Source of the DNA: Diadema setosum
Lineage: Eukaryota > Echinodermata > Echinoidea > Diadematoida > Diadematidae
Assembly: GCA_033980235.1 (NCBI GenBank)
Contig: CM067077.1
Span: 9,648,102 to 9,712,101 of the forward strand
Direction of reading: 5' to 3'
Length of the DNA stretch: 64,000 nucleotides
Translations under genes and position numbers: made by a program
Part shown: positions 1-11,790 of the stretch, one piece after another
How positions within the stretch are numbered: the stretch's first letter is position 1
Layout: each line of letters opens with the position of its first letter
The notes under the pieces: model-generated
Seen by the model: the letters and a program-made list of their open reading frames with translations, nothing else
What the model was told of the DNA's origin: nothing
Database searches by the model: none

Positions 1-563
1 TATTTCAATCACTTTTTGAATGGGTTGGGATGGTCCAATTTTAAAAAGTTAGCAATTAGAGCTTTATTCTTTTACGTAGAAAAGTAGACATTGAAACTTT
101 TTGGTGGGTTTTAAGCTCAAACCTGGTCTATTGTGGCTCTATAGAGGAAACAAAAAAGGTTGCGACTGTAAATGGATAGCTACTACAGTCACTTTGCAGT
201 CAATATGAGTTTGTTGGTTGCACATTATTACTACTATTCCCAAAGAAAAGTAAAAAGTATGTGGCAGATCTGTGGTAGGTATAACGCAGATCTGCTGCAG
301 ATTTAAAGTCTTCCGCAAAGGGGTATGCCGAAGTATGCAGCAGAACGAAATGCTGCTGCAGACTGGCCACAGACAAGTGATATGAAGCAAAAACTGTGAG
401 AGGATCTGTGACACAGGATACATGAGTTTACTGTGGAATGCTTAAAAAAAAGATAATTGGTGATGCCAATCAGCAAACATACTCTCAATGAGCAACCCAT
501 GTGTTAACAGCAAAAGCAAATACAATTGTATAAGACAACTAGAAATGTCGCTTTGGCAACTGG
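1..563. other. Non-coding sequence, no clear feature
   Basis: No exon with splice signals or repeat with visible termini was found here. Small open frames on the minus strand have no recognisable protein features. If the FOLH1-like gene continues leftward, this is intron. Confidence 0.4.
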
Positions 564-2000
564 TATGCCTCCGCCATAATGCATGATTTTCCCAATAGGT
601 CTAGATAGTACATGTGGATACTGTGTGATTACATTTTCACAAAATTGGCAAAATATTGGAATGACAAGTTTGTCACAAATGTGTTGAATGTTCACCTTCC
701 TTGACGTAGGTTTAATTGGATGAATAGGAGAGCATGTATCTAGGGATGTAAGGACTTTAACTTGACTTTGAACCATTCATACATTTAGGCATTGAGTAAT
801 TTTCAAGGTACAGGTGTGGAGAAAAAGTGCAATTTCTGAATTGAATAGTAAATTGTTACCATTTTCATCTGGCCCTTGACCCTAAAATTCATGAGATAAT
901 TACTTTCAGGTAGAACATGCATAATATGTACTAAGTTTCAAGGTAACTTGAGCCACTTCCGAGATATGGAGGAAAAAGTTAGTTCAGCACTTTCAATTGA
1001 TCTTTGACCTTTTGACCTTTTGAGGCAAAAAGAGAAAAAAAAAACTTTTCAGAGAATTTCTATTAGGTTACACACGCATACACCAAGTGTAAAAAAATAA
1101 CCCTGCTGGCATTGCATAAATATGAGGGTAATAGTAAAATTTTGAAGTCTTGCACTTGACCTTTGACCCCATGAACCCTTCATTCTCTAGATAATCACTT
1201 CCAGTCAGTACATGTATATACTATGTTCCATGAAGATACCTTGAACAATTTTCCAAGGTACAGAGAAAAAAAAAAGTTTTAATATTTCTACTTGACCTTT
1301 TGACCTTTGACCTTTGACCTCATGACCCAAACTTTCACCAGAGAATCTTAATTGGGTAATACATGTATACACTAAGTTCAAAGAAAATATCTTCAGGCAT
1401 TCAATAGATATGGTGGAAATAGTGAAATTTTATGTATTTGACCCTGACCTTTTGACCTTTGACCTTTGACCTTATGACCCAACCTTTCACCAGAGAATCT
1501 TAATTGGGTAATACATGTATACACTAAGTTTCAAGAAAATATCTTCAGGCATTCAATAGATATGGTGGAAATAGTGAAATTTTATGTATTTGACCCTGAC
1601 CTTTTGACCTTTGACCTTTGACCTCATGACCCAAACTTTCACCAGAGAATCTTAATTGGGTAATACATGTATACACTAAGTTTCAAGAAAATATCTTCAG
1701 GCATTCAATAGATATGGTGGAAATAGTGAAATTTTATGTATTTGACCTTGACCTTTTGACCTTAGACCTTGAGCATGTGCACCCAAAAGTTGATAGGCAC
1801 AACTTCACCCCCTAATACACATACATGCCAAGTTTCATTAGGATACCTCAACAGGTTTCGATAGTTACCTTGTCCACAAAATTCATTACGGACGGACGGA
1901 AGGACGGACGGACGGACGGACGGACGGACGGACGGACGGACGGACGGACGGACAACCCGAAAACATAATGCCTCCGGCACCACTTCGTGGCGGAGGCATA
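564..2000. mobile_element. Inverted-repeat element with TGACCT arrays and a (CGGA)n tail
   Basis: The segment is bounded by a perfect 13 bp terminal inverted repeat: TATGCCTCCGCCA at 564-576 and its complement at 1988-2000. Inside are tandem blocks dominated by TGACCTTTGACC, then a CGGA microsatellite (about 1888-1952) next to the right end. No transposase frame is visible, so it is non-autonomous. The design matches the element at 24761-25693 (different terminal sequence, same architecture), and a right-end fragment of a relative lies at about 18120-18370. The superfamily is not identified. Confidence 0.7.
1337..1790. repeat. 152 bp tandem repeat with TGACCT direct repeats
   Basis: The motif ACCAGAGAATCTTAATTGGG starts at 1337, 1489 and 1641, giving an exact 152 bp period over three nearly identical units. 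A more diverged unit precedes them from about 1050. Each unit contains TGACCTTTGACCTTTGACC, which is TGACCT repeated with one-base spacing. Confidence 0.85.
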
Positions 2001-2207
2001 AAAACATGAAATTAAAAGTTACATATTTGTGAGCTAGCTGCAAATTTCACATGCCTCACGTGAACGCAATTCTTTGACAAATGTAAGACAGGGTTTACAG
2101 AGCTGTGAAATATCTTTCTAAAATCCATGCAGATGGTGCAAGTAGGAGAGTTATGAAAGGAGGTTAAAGTGTTGAGGTGAGCATTATTAGCATATCTGTC
2201 TCCTTAC

Positions 2208-2270
2208 CTGGTGGTGGTCTAGTTACATTCTCTGACACTGACAAGAATGAGTCATTCAGCTTTCCATAGT
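2208..2270 (-). CDS. Probable exon 6 of the FOLH1-like carboxypeptidase
   Basis: Seen: on the minus strand a pyrimidine-rich tract ending in GGCAG precedes a 63 bp open segment that ends at a GTAAGG donor. The segment encodes DYGKLNDSFLSVSENVTRPP (the first D is completed by the preceding exon). It is phase 1 at both ends, which is exactly what exon 5 (ending CTT-G) requires. Joining it to exon 5 gives GDPLTP, then a short variable loop with an N-glycosylation site (NVT), as expected for the apical domain of M28B peptidases. It implies a 15.1 kb intron. Alternative: an in-frame ATG at 2277-2275, or another at 2316-2314, could make it the first coding exon of a different gene. I favour the internal exon because of the pyrimidine tract and the phase. 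Confidence 0.5.
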
Positions 2271-2450
2271 CTGCCATACCGAGGGGAGGGAGTGGAGACA
2301 ACAAATGGAACAGCATAACAACAAACACAGGAGTTTAATAGCTAATTCCAATCATGCTATAAAGACAATACCAACAAAAACAAATCATTCTTTGGGAACA
2401 GTGCAAACAGCAATACATTAAATTGCACGGAAAACAAAAGATGAGCTGCC

Positions 2451-3360
2451 CATGTGAAAAAGTACTTCAAGTACTGCAGGAAATACTGCAGTATTATTGC
2501 AGTACTACTGCAGTACTCGTAGTACTTTTGAAGTACTTGCAGTAATCATAGTATATTTGCAGTACTTTTGAGGTAGTACTGCAGTACTTCTATGGTAGTA
2601 CGGCAGTATTATAGCAGAACTACTGCAGTACTCGTAGTACTTTTGAGGTACTTGCAGTAATCATAGTATATTTGCAGTACTTTTGAGGTAGTACTGCAGT
2701 ACTTCCATGGTAGTACGGCAGTAATTGCAGTACCTTCGAGGTACTTGCAGTACTCACGCTATTCTCATTGTAATTTTGCAGTACTTTTGAGGTAGTACTG
2801 CAGTACTTCTATGGTAGTACGGCAGTAATTGCAGTACCTTCGAGGTACTTGCAGTACTCACGCTATTCTCATTGTGATTTTGCAGTACTTTTGAGGTAGT
2901 ACTGCAGTACTTCTATAGTACGGCAGTAATTGCAGTTCCTTCGAGGTACTTGCAGTACTCACGCTATTCTCATTGTAATTTTGCAGTACTTTTGAGGTAG
3001 TACTGCTGTACTAACACGTCTTCTATGGTAGTACGGCAGTAGGTATGGTAGTACGGCAGTAATCGCAGTACCTTCGAGGTACTTGCAGTACTCACGCCAT
3101 TCTCGTTATTTTGCAGTACTTTTGAGGTAGTACTGTAGTACAGTACTTCTATGGTAGATTATACGGCAGTAAATCGCAGTACCTTACATCGAAATACTTG
3201 CAGTACTCATGCCATTCTCATTTAAATTTTGTAGTGCTTTTTTGAGGCAGCACAGTACATTGTATAGTATTGCAGTACTTGAGAAGTAGTTTTATCGATG
3301 ATTCTTCTGCAGTTTATAAGTTGAAGTTGGAGTACTGCAGTACTTTTGATTTTTTTTTTG
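2451..3360. repeat. Palindromic GTACTGCAGTAC tandem array, left copy
   Basis: Dense variants of AGTACTGCAGTACT fill the block. TTGCAGTACTTTTGAGGTAG recurs near 2557, 2672, 2776, 2880, 2981 and 3111, giving a unit of about 101-130 bp in six copies. Because the core is its own reverse complement, either strand can form many hairpins. The outer left edge, CCCATGTGAAAAAGTACT, matches in inverted form the right edge of the array at 12777-13671. Confidence 0.85.
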
Positions 3361-5000
3361 AAGTGGCTTATTGTCGGTACTACTATTATAAGTAAATCTG
3401 CATTACTGTTTAAGTATAGCTATTGCAATAATAATTATGTAGAAGCTAAGTAATGCTCATGTATTTATTTCTGCTATAAAAAAAAATCATACAATGGACT
3501 AAAACTCAAACCTCTTGGTAGTACCTGTGGTTAACGCGATTTTAACCTCAGACCAGATTTTTACTGACGGGGGCAATTTAACTTTCATATTTGAAAAAAA
3601 AAAAATCACTATCTATTTTTAAATATTCCAGTTTATGCAAGAAATCATATTTTGACTGAAACAGAGCTGCCAACCTCTGGATGCATGATTTAGTAATTTT
3701 TCCAGATTTAGTAATTTTTCAAGAAGTGCCCATTTCAATGTCTTAAACCTAATCAATGACTTAATGCAGCACAAAATCACACCGAAAGGTAAATATTCTA
3801 GCTCAAATAGGTTTTTACTGTTCTTACATTGTCACAAAATAAATCACACATTGACATAATTATACTAGTGTGAGGTTCCTGCCCGAAGAGACTTTATTCT
3901 TGCCAATGTTTGACTTCATTAACATAGCAGCAGTGAAATACTCAACATTCTACAATAACAGCACTGTAATTTGTACATGATATTATTGGCCCCCAACCCA
4001 AAGAAAAATAGAATTACACATGCTTATAAAACTATGCTGTATAGCTCTTTGTATGAAAACAAACATGCTCTGTTATGTTCTATTGTATTCTAACCTCGCT
4101 TTTGATTATAATATCGTCAATAAACTGACATCAGAAAATTACTTTAAGGGTTACTTTGTTTCCTTGTAAGACATCTTGCACCATCCACTTGATGGTAATT
4201 TACATGATACATGACATTAACCTTTGGATCAAAATCTATAACCTTTCACATGCATGGCTCATACATGAGTTATTACACAAATACCATACCGTAACCATAG
4301 ACATTTCAAATACTTAGAACAATTCATCAACATGCCAAACCTTATTATACCGCATAGGAAATTAACTTATAATGTACAGTATTTTTAACCAAGCCCCATT
4401 CATATTTACCTAAATCTCAAATAACAGAGTGGCTGTCTATAGTTCCATTATTCAGGGATGTCACTGGATACCCTAAGTCTTAAGATCACAATTTGGACAT
4501 CCTCAAACAGAATTCATACATTGGTGTGTTCCTTGACTTAATACCATTATTTAATATCTAAATTCTCTTGTTCACACTTAAAAAAATACGTTGAATTAAT
4601 CATGTCATGTTAAATAAAACAATGGATAATACACTTGAAAATTCTATATAGGCGACTATAAAATCATGAGTTGTAAGTCAAGATACATAATGTTCATCTA
4701 AATACATTGCTATCATTGACTCCATACGGCCTTAAAGTCTTTGCTTCAAAAACAAAATCACCTTTCTATTCAATATACCATAATCATGTAATGGTCTCAA
4801 TCAAGGATTCACACTCTATGGGTGACACTGATAAGTCAACCCATTGCTGTTGTGAATAGCTGAAACAGCAAAGTACTATACATGTATAGAAAAAAAAAAA
4901 GACAGTATAAAACAAACAAATATTCACACACTATCAGAAATTTCTGTTGTAAATGGCAGAAACAGCACATTTAAACCAACATTCTTCATTGAAATATTGA
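3361..5000. other. AT-rich non-coding sequence
   Basis: No exon, repeat terminus or strong open frame was found. It lies in the inferred large intron of the FOLH1-like gene. Confidence 0.4.
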
Positions 5001-5240
5001 TACAATGAAACCCCGCTGTAACGAGGTCCGTGGGACCGGCGATATTACCTCGTTACAACCGGTACCTTGTTATAACCGTATGCATCAAAAACAAAGAAAA
5101 ACATAAGCACGACGTCATAATACCCATCGATGAAAGTTTAGAACATCCTTTGCATTGTTATCACACAATATGGGTAATTACTATCGAGAGAATAAAGGTA
5201 AATTATTTGTGAATAAGGCAAAAAAAGTCGGGGTTGAAAT
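5001..5240. mobile_element. MITE-like element with CCTCGTTATAACCGG core
   Basis: The left end reads TACAATGAAACCCCGCTGTA. An imperfect complement (CAATTTCAACCCCGAC when reversed) lies near 5226-5240. The internal text (ACGAGGTCCGTGGGACC, then CCTCGTTACAACCGGTACCT) recurs at 12614-12776, so it belongs to a dispersed family. TA-flanked ends of this kind suit a Tc1/mariner or pogo-type MITE (inference). Confidence 0.5.
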
Positions 5241-5863
5241 TGATATTTTTCTTCCAAAATCTCTTCGAATATAATAGAGCACGTTACATTCTTGAGAAAC
5301 ATAGGCTTATATCATTATTATTAAAATCAGATTGCATAAAATGTGTTTAAGTTTTTCTAAACACCAGCGCAAATAAAGTAACATACATGCGTTGTTTACC
5401 GGACCTTGCGAAGCATTTTTACGCTGGTTTCGAGCGGGAATGGGATAATTTCATGAATCACATCGGCTGTAAATCTTATACAATTTATGATTGTAGCGCC
5501 CGAAAGGATTAAAATGCGTTATTTTCTTTCGAAAATCTCTTCGCGTTTTGTACATCCGTTCTTGAAAAATAAGCGACAGGAATGAATCTAGAAGGTTGTG
5601 ATTCTTTTTACACATCAGATCTGTTCCTAATAGACCATTCTGAAAGAAAGAAAATGTTCATTGTGAAATGCGTTGTTAAAAATTGTGGTTATGAACAAAC
5701 CCAGATCTATTCAAATTGTTAAATGCGTTAATTTCTTTTTCTGAACACCGACTAGGTAGCTTAACATGCGTTATTCAACTATTTTTACGCTATGTACTGT
5801 CCACCGGCGAGATCGCGATGATTAGAGTAACATAACATTATGTGTCGTTTATCGTAACTTGTC

Positions 5864-5866
<3 letters not shown>

Positions 5867-5898
<32 letters not shown>
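5867..5898. repeat. T32 homopolymer
   Basis: An uninterrupted run of 32 T lies in non-coding sequence. It could be a retroposon tail or an assembly-length artefact. Confidence 0.9.
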
Positions 5899-5900
<2 letters not shown>

Positions 5901-5939
5901 GCTGTTGGTGCCCAGCGGGAATGTGATAATTTCATACAC

Positions 5940-6098
5940 TGTAGTAGTCTTCTCATCCAGCGGTTACTGCACAAAAACTTCAAAAATTCATAACTCTTGA
6001 ACGGATTGTCTGATTTTCCTCAAACTTTCAATGATGTGTTTTACTAATATTGCTACATTCTCTCAATCCTTATGTTTATGAAGGTGAACTTGTCCTTT
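5940..6098. repeat. Dispersed repeat sharing GTAGTCTTCTCATCCAGC
   Basis: The left end GTAGTCTTCTCATCCAGC reappears in reverse complement at about 63850-63880. Both copies also contain a related stretch about a frame such as TTCATAACTCTTGAACGGA. This is a two-copy dispersed family in the window, with no coding capacity. Confidence 0.55.
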
Positions 6099-6099
6099 A

Positions 6100-7079
6100 A
6101 ATGAAATATATATGCGACAGGATTGCGTTATTTAACATTTCTTACGCTACTGTCAACCGGAGAGATCGCAATTGTATTAATTATTTCAGCTATAATCATA
6201 TATTCGTACAATATTTTTGCTAACCAGCAAAAGAACAGGAAGTCGGGACTACAAATGTTACCTCCATTTCCTTATTTGGCACCATGACATAATCTGGTCT
6301 TGACTTCTATCCGTTCTCCGTTTCTTTTTCGCCAACACTGATTACTCGGGGCTTACAGCCAAACAAGATATAGGTCCCGTCATACTTCTCTTTAATCAAC
6401 CCCATTTCGATTTCGATTTTGACCAGTTATCACTACATGTAATTATTGTGTTAACACCATATATTTTGTGTTCCACACATTGTAAAAAAGGTTAAAGAAC
6501 TGGTTTGATTTCTGTCACAATGCTCATGAGAAGTATGGAAAATAAATGAATTTAATTGAATTGAGATGGAAAGGTTAATGTTGAGTTTTACACGCATTCC
6601 AATTTTCATATTTGCCACGAGTGTCGCCTAATAAAAAGTTGGAGTGCGTTATCTTTTTTTGCTTGTTGCATTGTGGGCTGACCTATAAAATTACGCGCAC
6701 GAAATGATTATGTTTGATAATTAATAGTGGGAAGATCTGATGTTATCTTACTGCATTGTTTTTTTTACCAAAGAAACATGGAAGGAATCGCGGTCTCTGC
6801 AAAATGGGAAAAACACGGGTGTAAATTCAAAATTCCGTGTTTGAAAAGCGGCAAGTCTACAAATGGTACCTCGTTCACCTTGCCTACTATTATGCTGATC
6901 CTAACAGAATTTTGTAAGCATGACTACCTCCGTGTCTCAGAATAACGTGGCACACAGGGGATTTCAACCATGGCACATAAAGAGTTGAAATCCGATCAAA
7001 TTTCTTATGTTTTATTTTATCACGATGCGCCGAAAAATGTACTAACCGGATCTCCGATAGCCCCCCCCCCCCCCCCCAT
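6100..7079. other. Non-coding sequence with no firm feature
   Basis: A 72-codon plus-strand frame at 6727-6945 is present, but it has no splice partners or family signature that I can recognise. A C-run of about 17 lies at about 7062-7078. Confidence 0.3.
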
Positions 7080-7330
7080 TCGTGTCTACTTAGTATTTTG
7101 TGGCGCCAATCGAGTGCACGTGTGATCGCCAGCCCGCGCGCACGCACATATTGCTTCTATGACCACTGTGTGGGGTTTACTTCTGTGGTTAATACATGTA
7201 CATGATAGTAGCTACGCACGCGTGCGTGCGCGCACACTCGCGATGCGAGTACAGTCATTACGCAACGAGTCGAGTACCGCCGTTGAGTTGCATTTTCAAA
7301 TTCTGTAAAACGTTTGACGTACAAAGCAAA
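7080..7330 (+). promoter_or_regulatory. CpG-rich putative promoter of the nested gene
   Basis: CpG dinucleotides are concentrated here (GCCCGCGCGCACGCAC, CACGCGTGCGTGCGCGCAC) against a CpG-poor background. The segment sits directly upstream of the exon chain beginning at 7524. No TATA box was identified. The promoter role is inferred from composition and position. Confidence 0.4.
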
Positions 7331-7523
7331 ATGGCAGCGCAGAGAACGAAGAAATTTTATGCCCTGTGGCTGTGATGAAAGCGTTGGAAAAGGTCCTGTG
7401 GTGGACTGGATAAAGGACAATGCCCAATATTCATGTTGTTGTTCCCATGAGGAAGTGACTGTAGTATAATGGGGCAGCGGAAAATCTGCATCAACACATC
7501 AAGCAAAGCTGCTTGCAGCTAAC

Positions 7524-9382
7524 ATGGCTAATAATGGTAAGTTACGTAGAAAACTACTACAACTGTATACTATATCCTACATATTGATTGTGTATGATTG
7601 AGGGTACCACCTATCGTCACCCTATTTGATTTGTAGCTTGTTTATTCCAAAAATATATTACAAATTCGCCTAAATCTTACCTCAAATATGCCATAAATAC
7701 TACAGTTTCGAATGTCGTTACCGTCTTGTTGGTTTTAAATCTCCGTTTTAAAATAGCGCAATTTTAGTGCACGCAATCCGTTTTCTTCGCACAACGTTAC
7801 TCGTTAGTTCTAGCGATCGGCACCCCTCCCTCCATAGGTAATACACGTCAATTTCACAGCCATGCCTCCTTACTGAGCGCATGTGTAGTTGAAACGTGTC
7901 TAGGGCTACTAGACACTAGTTTGGTTTGTTAGTTTGTTTGTGAGTTTGATTTGCGTTTCTTTGTTTTTATTGTTTTCAAAGCTAATGACACTTACTGTAA
8001 TCCCGCGCATACTTTTTCGTTCGTACGCAAACAGCCATGATAAATACGCAGGGAGCCAGGGTGCCGATGTCAAGCAGGTACCCTGCCGATAGGTGGTACC
8101 CTTACCATAAGATATAACGTTAGAATCTATTTACATGTGTGTTAAGTTCAGCCGGGGGAGTTTTCAGCTGCCTCTAGACTCTACAATCAACTTTGCATCA
8201 TACCTTTGCCCAGATATCCTGAATAGTAACCACCTATGTCACATCCATAGCCACAACTACTACTGACTGGGAACCTGGCTGTACTACATGTAATAGATCG
8301 TTCAGACCTAAGTTGACCTTTTCCTCATTTTACTTTAAAAAATGAGAATTTGGACACAGAGGCTCAGAATTTGATTTTGCACTTCCTTAAGCGTGCAGCT
8401 AACTGTAAGGAGACATACGTTTAGATTTAAGACATTCCTTGTCAAATTCCTTATGATTGTGACAAAAGTTCTTGTCAACTAAAGGCTAAAGCTCAGTCTA
8501 ACCGTTAGGATACACCTCTTCACTCCATCACAAGCATTTTGCAAGTAACTTTCTGTGAGATTTGTGGGTTTAACCATTTGGCTGCGGACCACGTAATATC
8601 CTTGGCAACATTCCATTGTGTGCTGAGCATGTAATATAATATTACGTCTTCATATAATGTGTAATTTGAAGCCTCAGCGCTGTGCTACCCCTACCCCTGC
8701 AGTTCAAACAGCACCCGAATGACATGATTGAATGTACGGGCAACAGGTGCCCCCCAAAATCAGTGATTTAGCTATGATTTGTGAGGGTTTTGATTGGTCT
8801 CCAAGGTGAAAGTTTCTATAGAGTCTCAATTCAAAATGGCGACCTACAGTGGGAAGAAGGGTTTTGATGAATCTTTTGATGATAGTAAGTAAAGCTGCTC
8901 TTTGTGAAGGATTTGTAGAGGTATCGCAGATCAGGAGAGGATGATGCCTCACTATTTCATATTTCAAGCAATATAATCTTGGCCAATCTTTCCCCTTCTG
9001 GAAGGCATGTTTTGAGATACACATGCATTATTATGCATCAGCACCCAGGTGTTCAGTGTACGTAATAGCCTGCAGCAGTCGAGTGGTTAATTGTTTCATC
9101 CATTGTGAAGCATTATTATTATTATTATTATTATTACTTATAGTGCGCTTTTCCCACAAGGCCCAAAGCGCTTACAATCAATTCAAAATATGCACGACAG
9201 TATGCACGACAGTACGCACGACAGTACGTCTTTAATCTTTTGAATGCTTTTCTTCATCTGCATTTTCAGATCAGAGGATGTTCACTCTCCATAGGCTTGA
9301 AGTATTGGAGAGGCTAGACCAACATGAGCAGGTGTACATTCAAATTGCAGAGCGCCACCACAGCAGGTTGCTTTACCAGTAA
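7524..9382 (+). CDS. Candidate multi-exon gene, function unknown
   Basis: Three exons join in one frame. Exon 7524-7536 (ATGGCTAATAATG, donor GTAAGT) ends in phase 1. Exon 8822-8884 has acceptor TTTCTATAG, donor GTAAGT and 63 bp, so it keeps phase 1. Exon 9270-9382 has acceptor CATTTTCAG. The joined frame encodes about 62 residues, starting MANNESQFKMATYSGKKGF, followed by a charged helical stretch (LHRLEVLERLDQHEQVYIQ), and stops at TAA 9380. A one-base frame change near 9345 would continue coding-like text to about 9493, so the stop may come from an indel (pseudogene or assembly error), or CA-GTAAAC at 9379 may be a donor. The family is not recognised. It lies antisense inside the large FOLH1-like intron. 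Confidence 0.4.
8836..8884 (+). CDS. Alternative start within exon 2 of the candidate gene
   Basis: An in-frame ATG at 8836, in the context AAAATGG, could start the same frame (MATYSGKKGFDESFDD) if exon 1 is untranslated. The sequence cannot decide between this and 7524. Confidence 0.25.
9110..9135. repeat. (ATT)n microsatellite
   Basis: A short ATT repeat lies in the intron of the candidate gene, followed by a CACGACAGTA triple repeat (9192-9228). Confidence 0.7.
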
Positions 9383-9798
9383 ACATGGAGATTGGTGAGC
9401 TGAGGAGACTACGATGCCGCCATTACCCCCTCGAGAGTAAGGCAGCTTTCCAGGAGCTCAACAGCCTTCTAGCTTCTGGAGATTTCTTATGCTGGTAGAA
9501 AGATATTGGTGAGCAAAATACTAGTATTTGAAAGTGTTGCCTATATGTGTCATTTTTCTTTCCCTTGACCTCTGTCCTCTGTAATCTGTTGTTAGTTTTT
9601 AACCAAATCAATTCAATAACAGTGAACATAGTGTTTATATGAAATTAAATGTCACATAAAATGAGAAATGAGATTTGAATGTTTTTTTACATGTATAAAA
9701 AAGTAAGGAATTAATCATTTGTCTTGTCAGCTGCTTGTTTACGTTTAGTAAATTCTCTTATTTTATTTAGGGATTTGATCTTTTCAACTCTTTTTCAG

Positions 9799-9985
9799 AC
9801 ATGCATCCTCAGAATCAGTGGATCCTAATGGCAGGCGGTGTGCGGCAACTCTCTGGAGAAGATTGTGGGTCATGAGATCAGAAAGACCTGCATGGCAACA
9901 ACAGGTTGAGCATGAAGGGGACATCTTCGTCTGCAGATTTACAAGGTTGCCATGCTTTCGTCTCAAGTACTATTTTCAGTAAGTC
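9799..9985 (+). CDS. Possible further exon of the candidate gene
   Basis: It follows a strong acceptor (CTCTTTTTCAG). Reading in phase 2 it stays open for about 60 codons of polar, arginine- and tryptophan-rich text (for example RRLWVMRSERPAWQQQ). A donor was not fixed. Support is only the open frame and the acceptor. Confidence 0.2.
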
Positions 9986-10089
9986 AAGCCAAGCCCTCTT
10001 CAAAAACAGAATTACAGTCTTGTACTTTCTTAGCCATTTTTTTTTTTTATTTCCACATTCAAAGTTTTTTTTTCCTTCGTTTTCATAGG

Positions 10090-10405
10090 ATACAGAGCTC
10101 TATCATAAAGTTTTGGTTGAGACTTGGCTTAAGGTTTTTGTCATGTTTTTTTTTTTTTGTGGGATAGTGAGAAACCTCTTGTAAAATGCAACTGTATGAA
10201 AGACCATGTAGTTTCATGGGGATTTCATTTTTTTTTTTTTTTTTATAATGAAAATCAATTTTGAAATGGCTGGGATGTCCAAAACAGAGCAATCCTATTA
10301 GAGTGTGGAATCCAAATTTTATTACAATCTTTTAGTTGTACTTTTTGGATTTTGTAGCTATTCCATATCCGATTTCCATCAAATAAACTTTGAATTCCTC
10401 TTACC
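10090..10405. mobile_element. Foldback MITE, copy 1 (right end damaged)
   Basis: It shares AAGTTTTGGTTGAGACTT, AAATCAATTTTGAAATGGC and ATCAAATAAACTTTGAATTC with the complete copies at 22670-23055 and 27411-27793. The outer right end is not recognisable. Confidence 0.6.
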
Positions 10406-10894
10406 CCTAACCAGGCCAGGCCCTTTTTAGTGTTCTGTGGCCTGGGAGGGGTTGATTCAATTACCCCCCCCCCCAAGATCTCAGCGTTTGATTGCACAAT
10501 CGCTGTGAAATTTGGCTTGTTCATTACCCGTGGTGTAATCTACCAAGCTATACAAAAAGAAATGGAAATTTTCGTCATACAGTATATGCATAAAATCATG
10601 CATTTTGCTCCCTATCAGATATTAAAGCTCCCAGAACCCTATTTTTTGGTGAAAACATTCTTTGTGGCATTTCTAACAATGAATTTGAAAAAAAAATAGT
10701 ATCAAAATCAATTTCTTCAGTATTTTATTGTTGTATTAATTTCTTGGTAATCTTAGGTACATGTATTTTTTTGTTTTTTCGGCCTGTTGATTTATCAGTT
10801 TTTTCACGCAGAATTTATGTCAGAACCCATTTCAAGCATTATCATGATAAAATTAATTAGTTTCAGCCCATGAAAGTGAAAATGATTAGATTGT

Positions 10895-10950
10895 GTTTTC
10901 TCTTCTTATTCATAAAGATATAGATATCTTTCTGAATAAGAAGAGAAAAC
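10895..10950. repeat. 56 bp near-perfect hairpin
   Basis: GTTTTCTCTTCTTATTCA (10895-10912) pairs with TGAATAAGAAGAGAAAAC (10933-10950), and the centre AAGATATAGATATCTT continues the palindrome. It has no coding role, and may be the core of a decayed foldback element or a small-RNA hairpin. Confidence 0.8.
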
Positions 10951-11277
10951 TCAATTTGCATAGACTTTATACACAAAATCACGTTTTGAGCCATTTTCAG
11001 TCTGACAGGCATACATAAAACTTCATGCAGCGTCATGACAGTATCAAAAGATGTGCAAGACTTGAAAGTAAAAAGTCAGGGAACGATGCAGTCAAAAAAT
11101 TTCATGTGGCGGAGTAGTCGCCAAAATGTGGAGGGGGAGGGGGTTGATTCAATATCTGGATACTTGGAATAAAATTTCCATGATATTTCATTTTTTCAAT
11201 CTTGAAATACATGTATGTATACACAGGTATGTACTGACAATTTAGCATTTCCTTTTCTATCATCTTTTCTACTGCAG

Positions 11278-11429
11278 ACATGATACATTCGTATGCACAA
11301 GCAAAGGGATGCAAGATACCAGCGAGAAAGAGACCACAAACTGGGCTTGCCACTGGATTTCCAACTCGTGTGATCATAAAGGAAACATGCAGACGAGGAG
11401 GAGGACAAAAAGTGTGCAAGAGGCTCTAG
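11278..11429 (+). CDS. Possible terminal exon of the candidate gene
   Basis: The acceptor TTTTCTACTGCAG is followed by a 152 bp open segment that fits a phase 1 intron and ends at TAG 11427. It encodes 49 basic residues rich in Lys and Arg (ARKRPQTGLATGFPTRVIIK). An AATAAA signal follows at 11772. The preceding coding exon is uncertain, so the connection to 7524-9382 is inference. Confidence 0.3.
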
Positions 11430-11771
11430 CTGGAAATTAAGAAAAAGATTGACTGTCGCCTTTGTGATTGTAGACTATGGTGGGACATTTATCACATTCA
11501 GTGACATTTCTTCTCTTTTTTTATAAATGAGGAGAATGTTGATTGTGTTTTCTTGAATGAAAAGGAAAAGTGTCAGGATCAAGTCGGCTACGTACTACTA
11601 CTTGGACTGTAAAATCAAACCAAGTATTGGAAATTTTTTCATGCATCATTTTTACTTATATGATCATAATTGAAAATACATAGTACTGTATCATGATATT
11701 GACAGAACATTACAATATTTTTTTTCTTGCATGCATTGTGAATATGTTCCTTCATTTGCTGGACTTTCCAT

Positions 11772-11777
11772 AATAAA
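11772..11777 (+). terminator. Candidate polyadenylation signal
   Basis: AATAAA lies about 340 bases past the possible terminal exon stop, followed by T-rich text. This is consistent with, but not proof of, a 3' end here. Confidence 0.3.
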
Positions 11778-11790
11778 TAGTTTAAATTTT

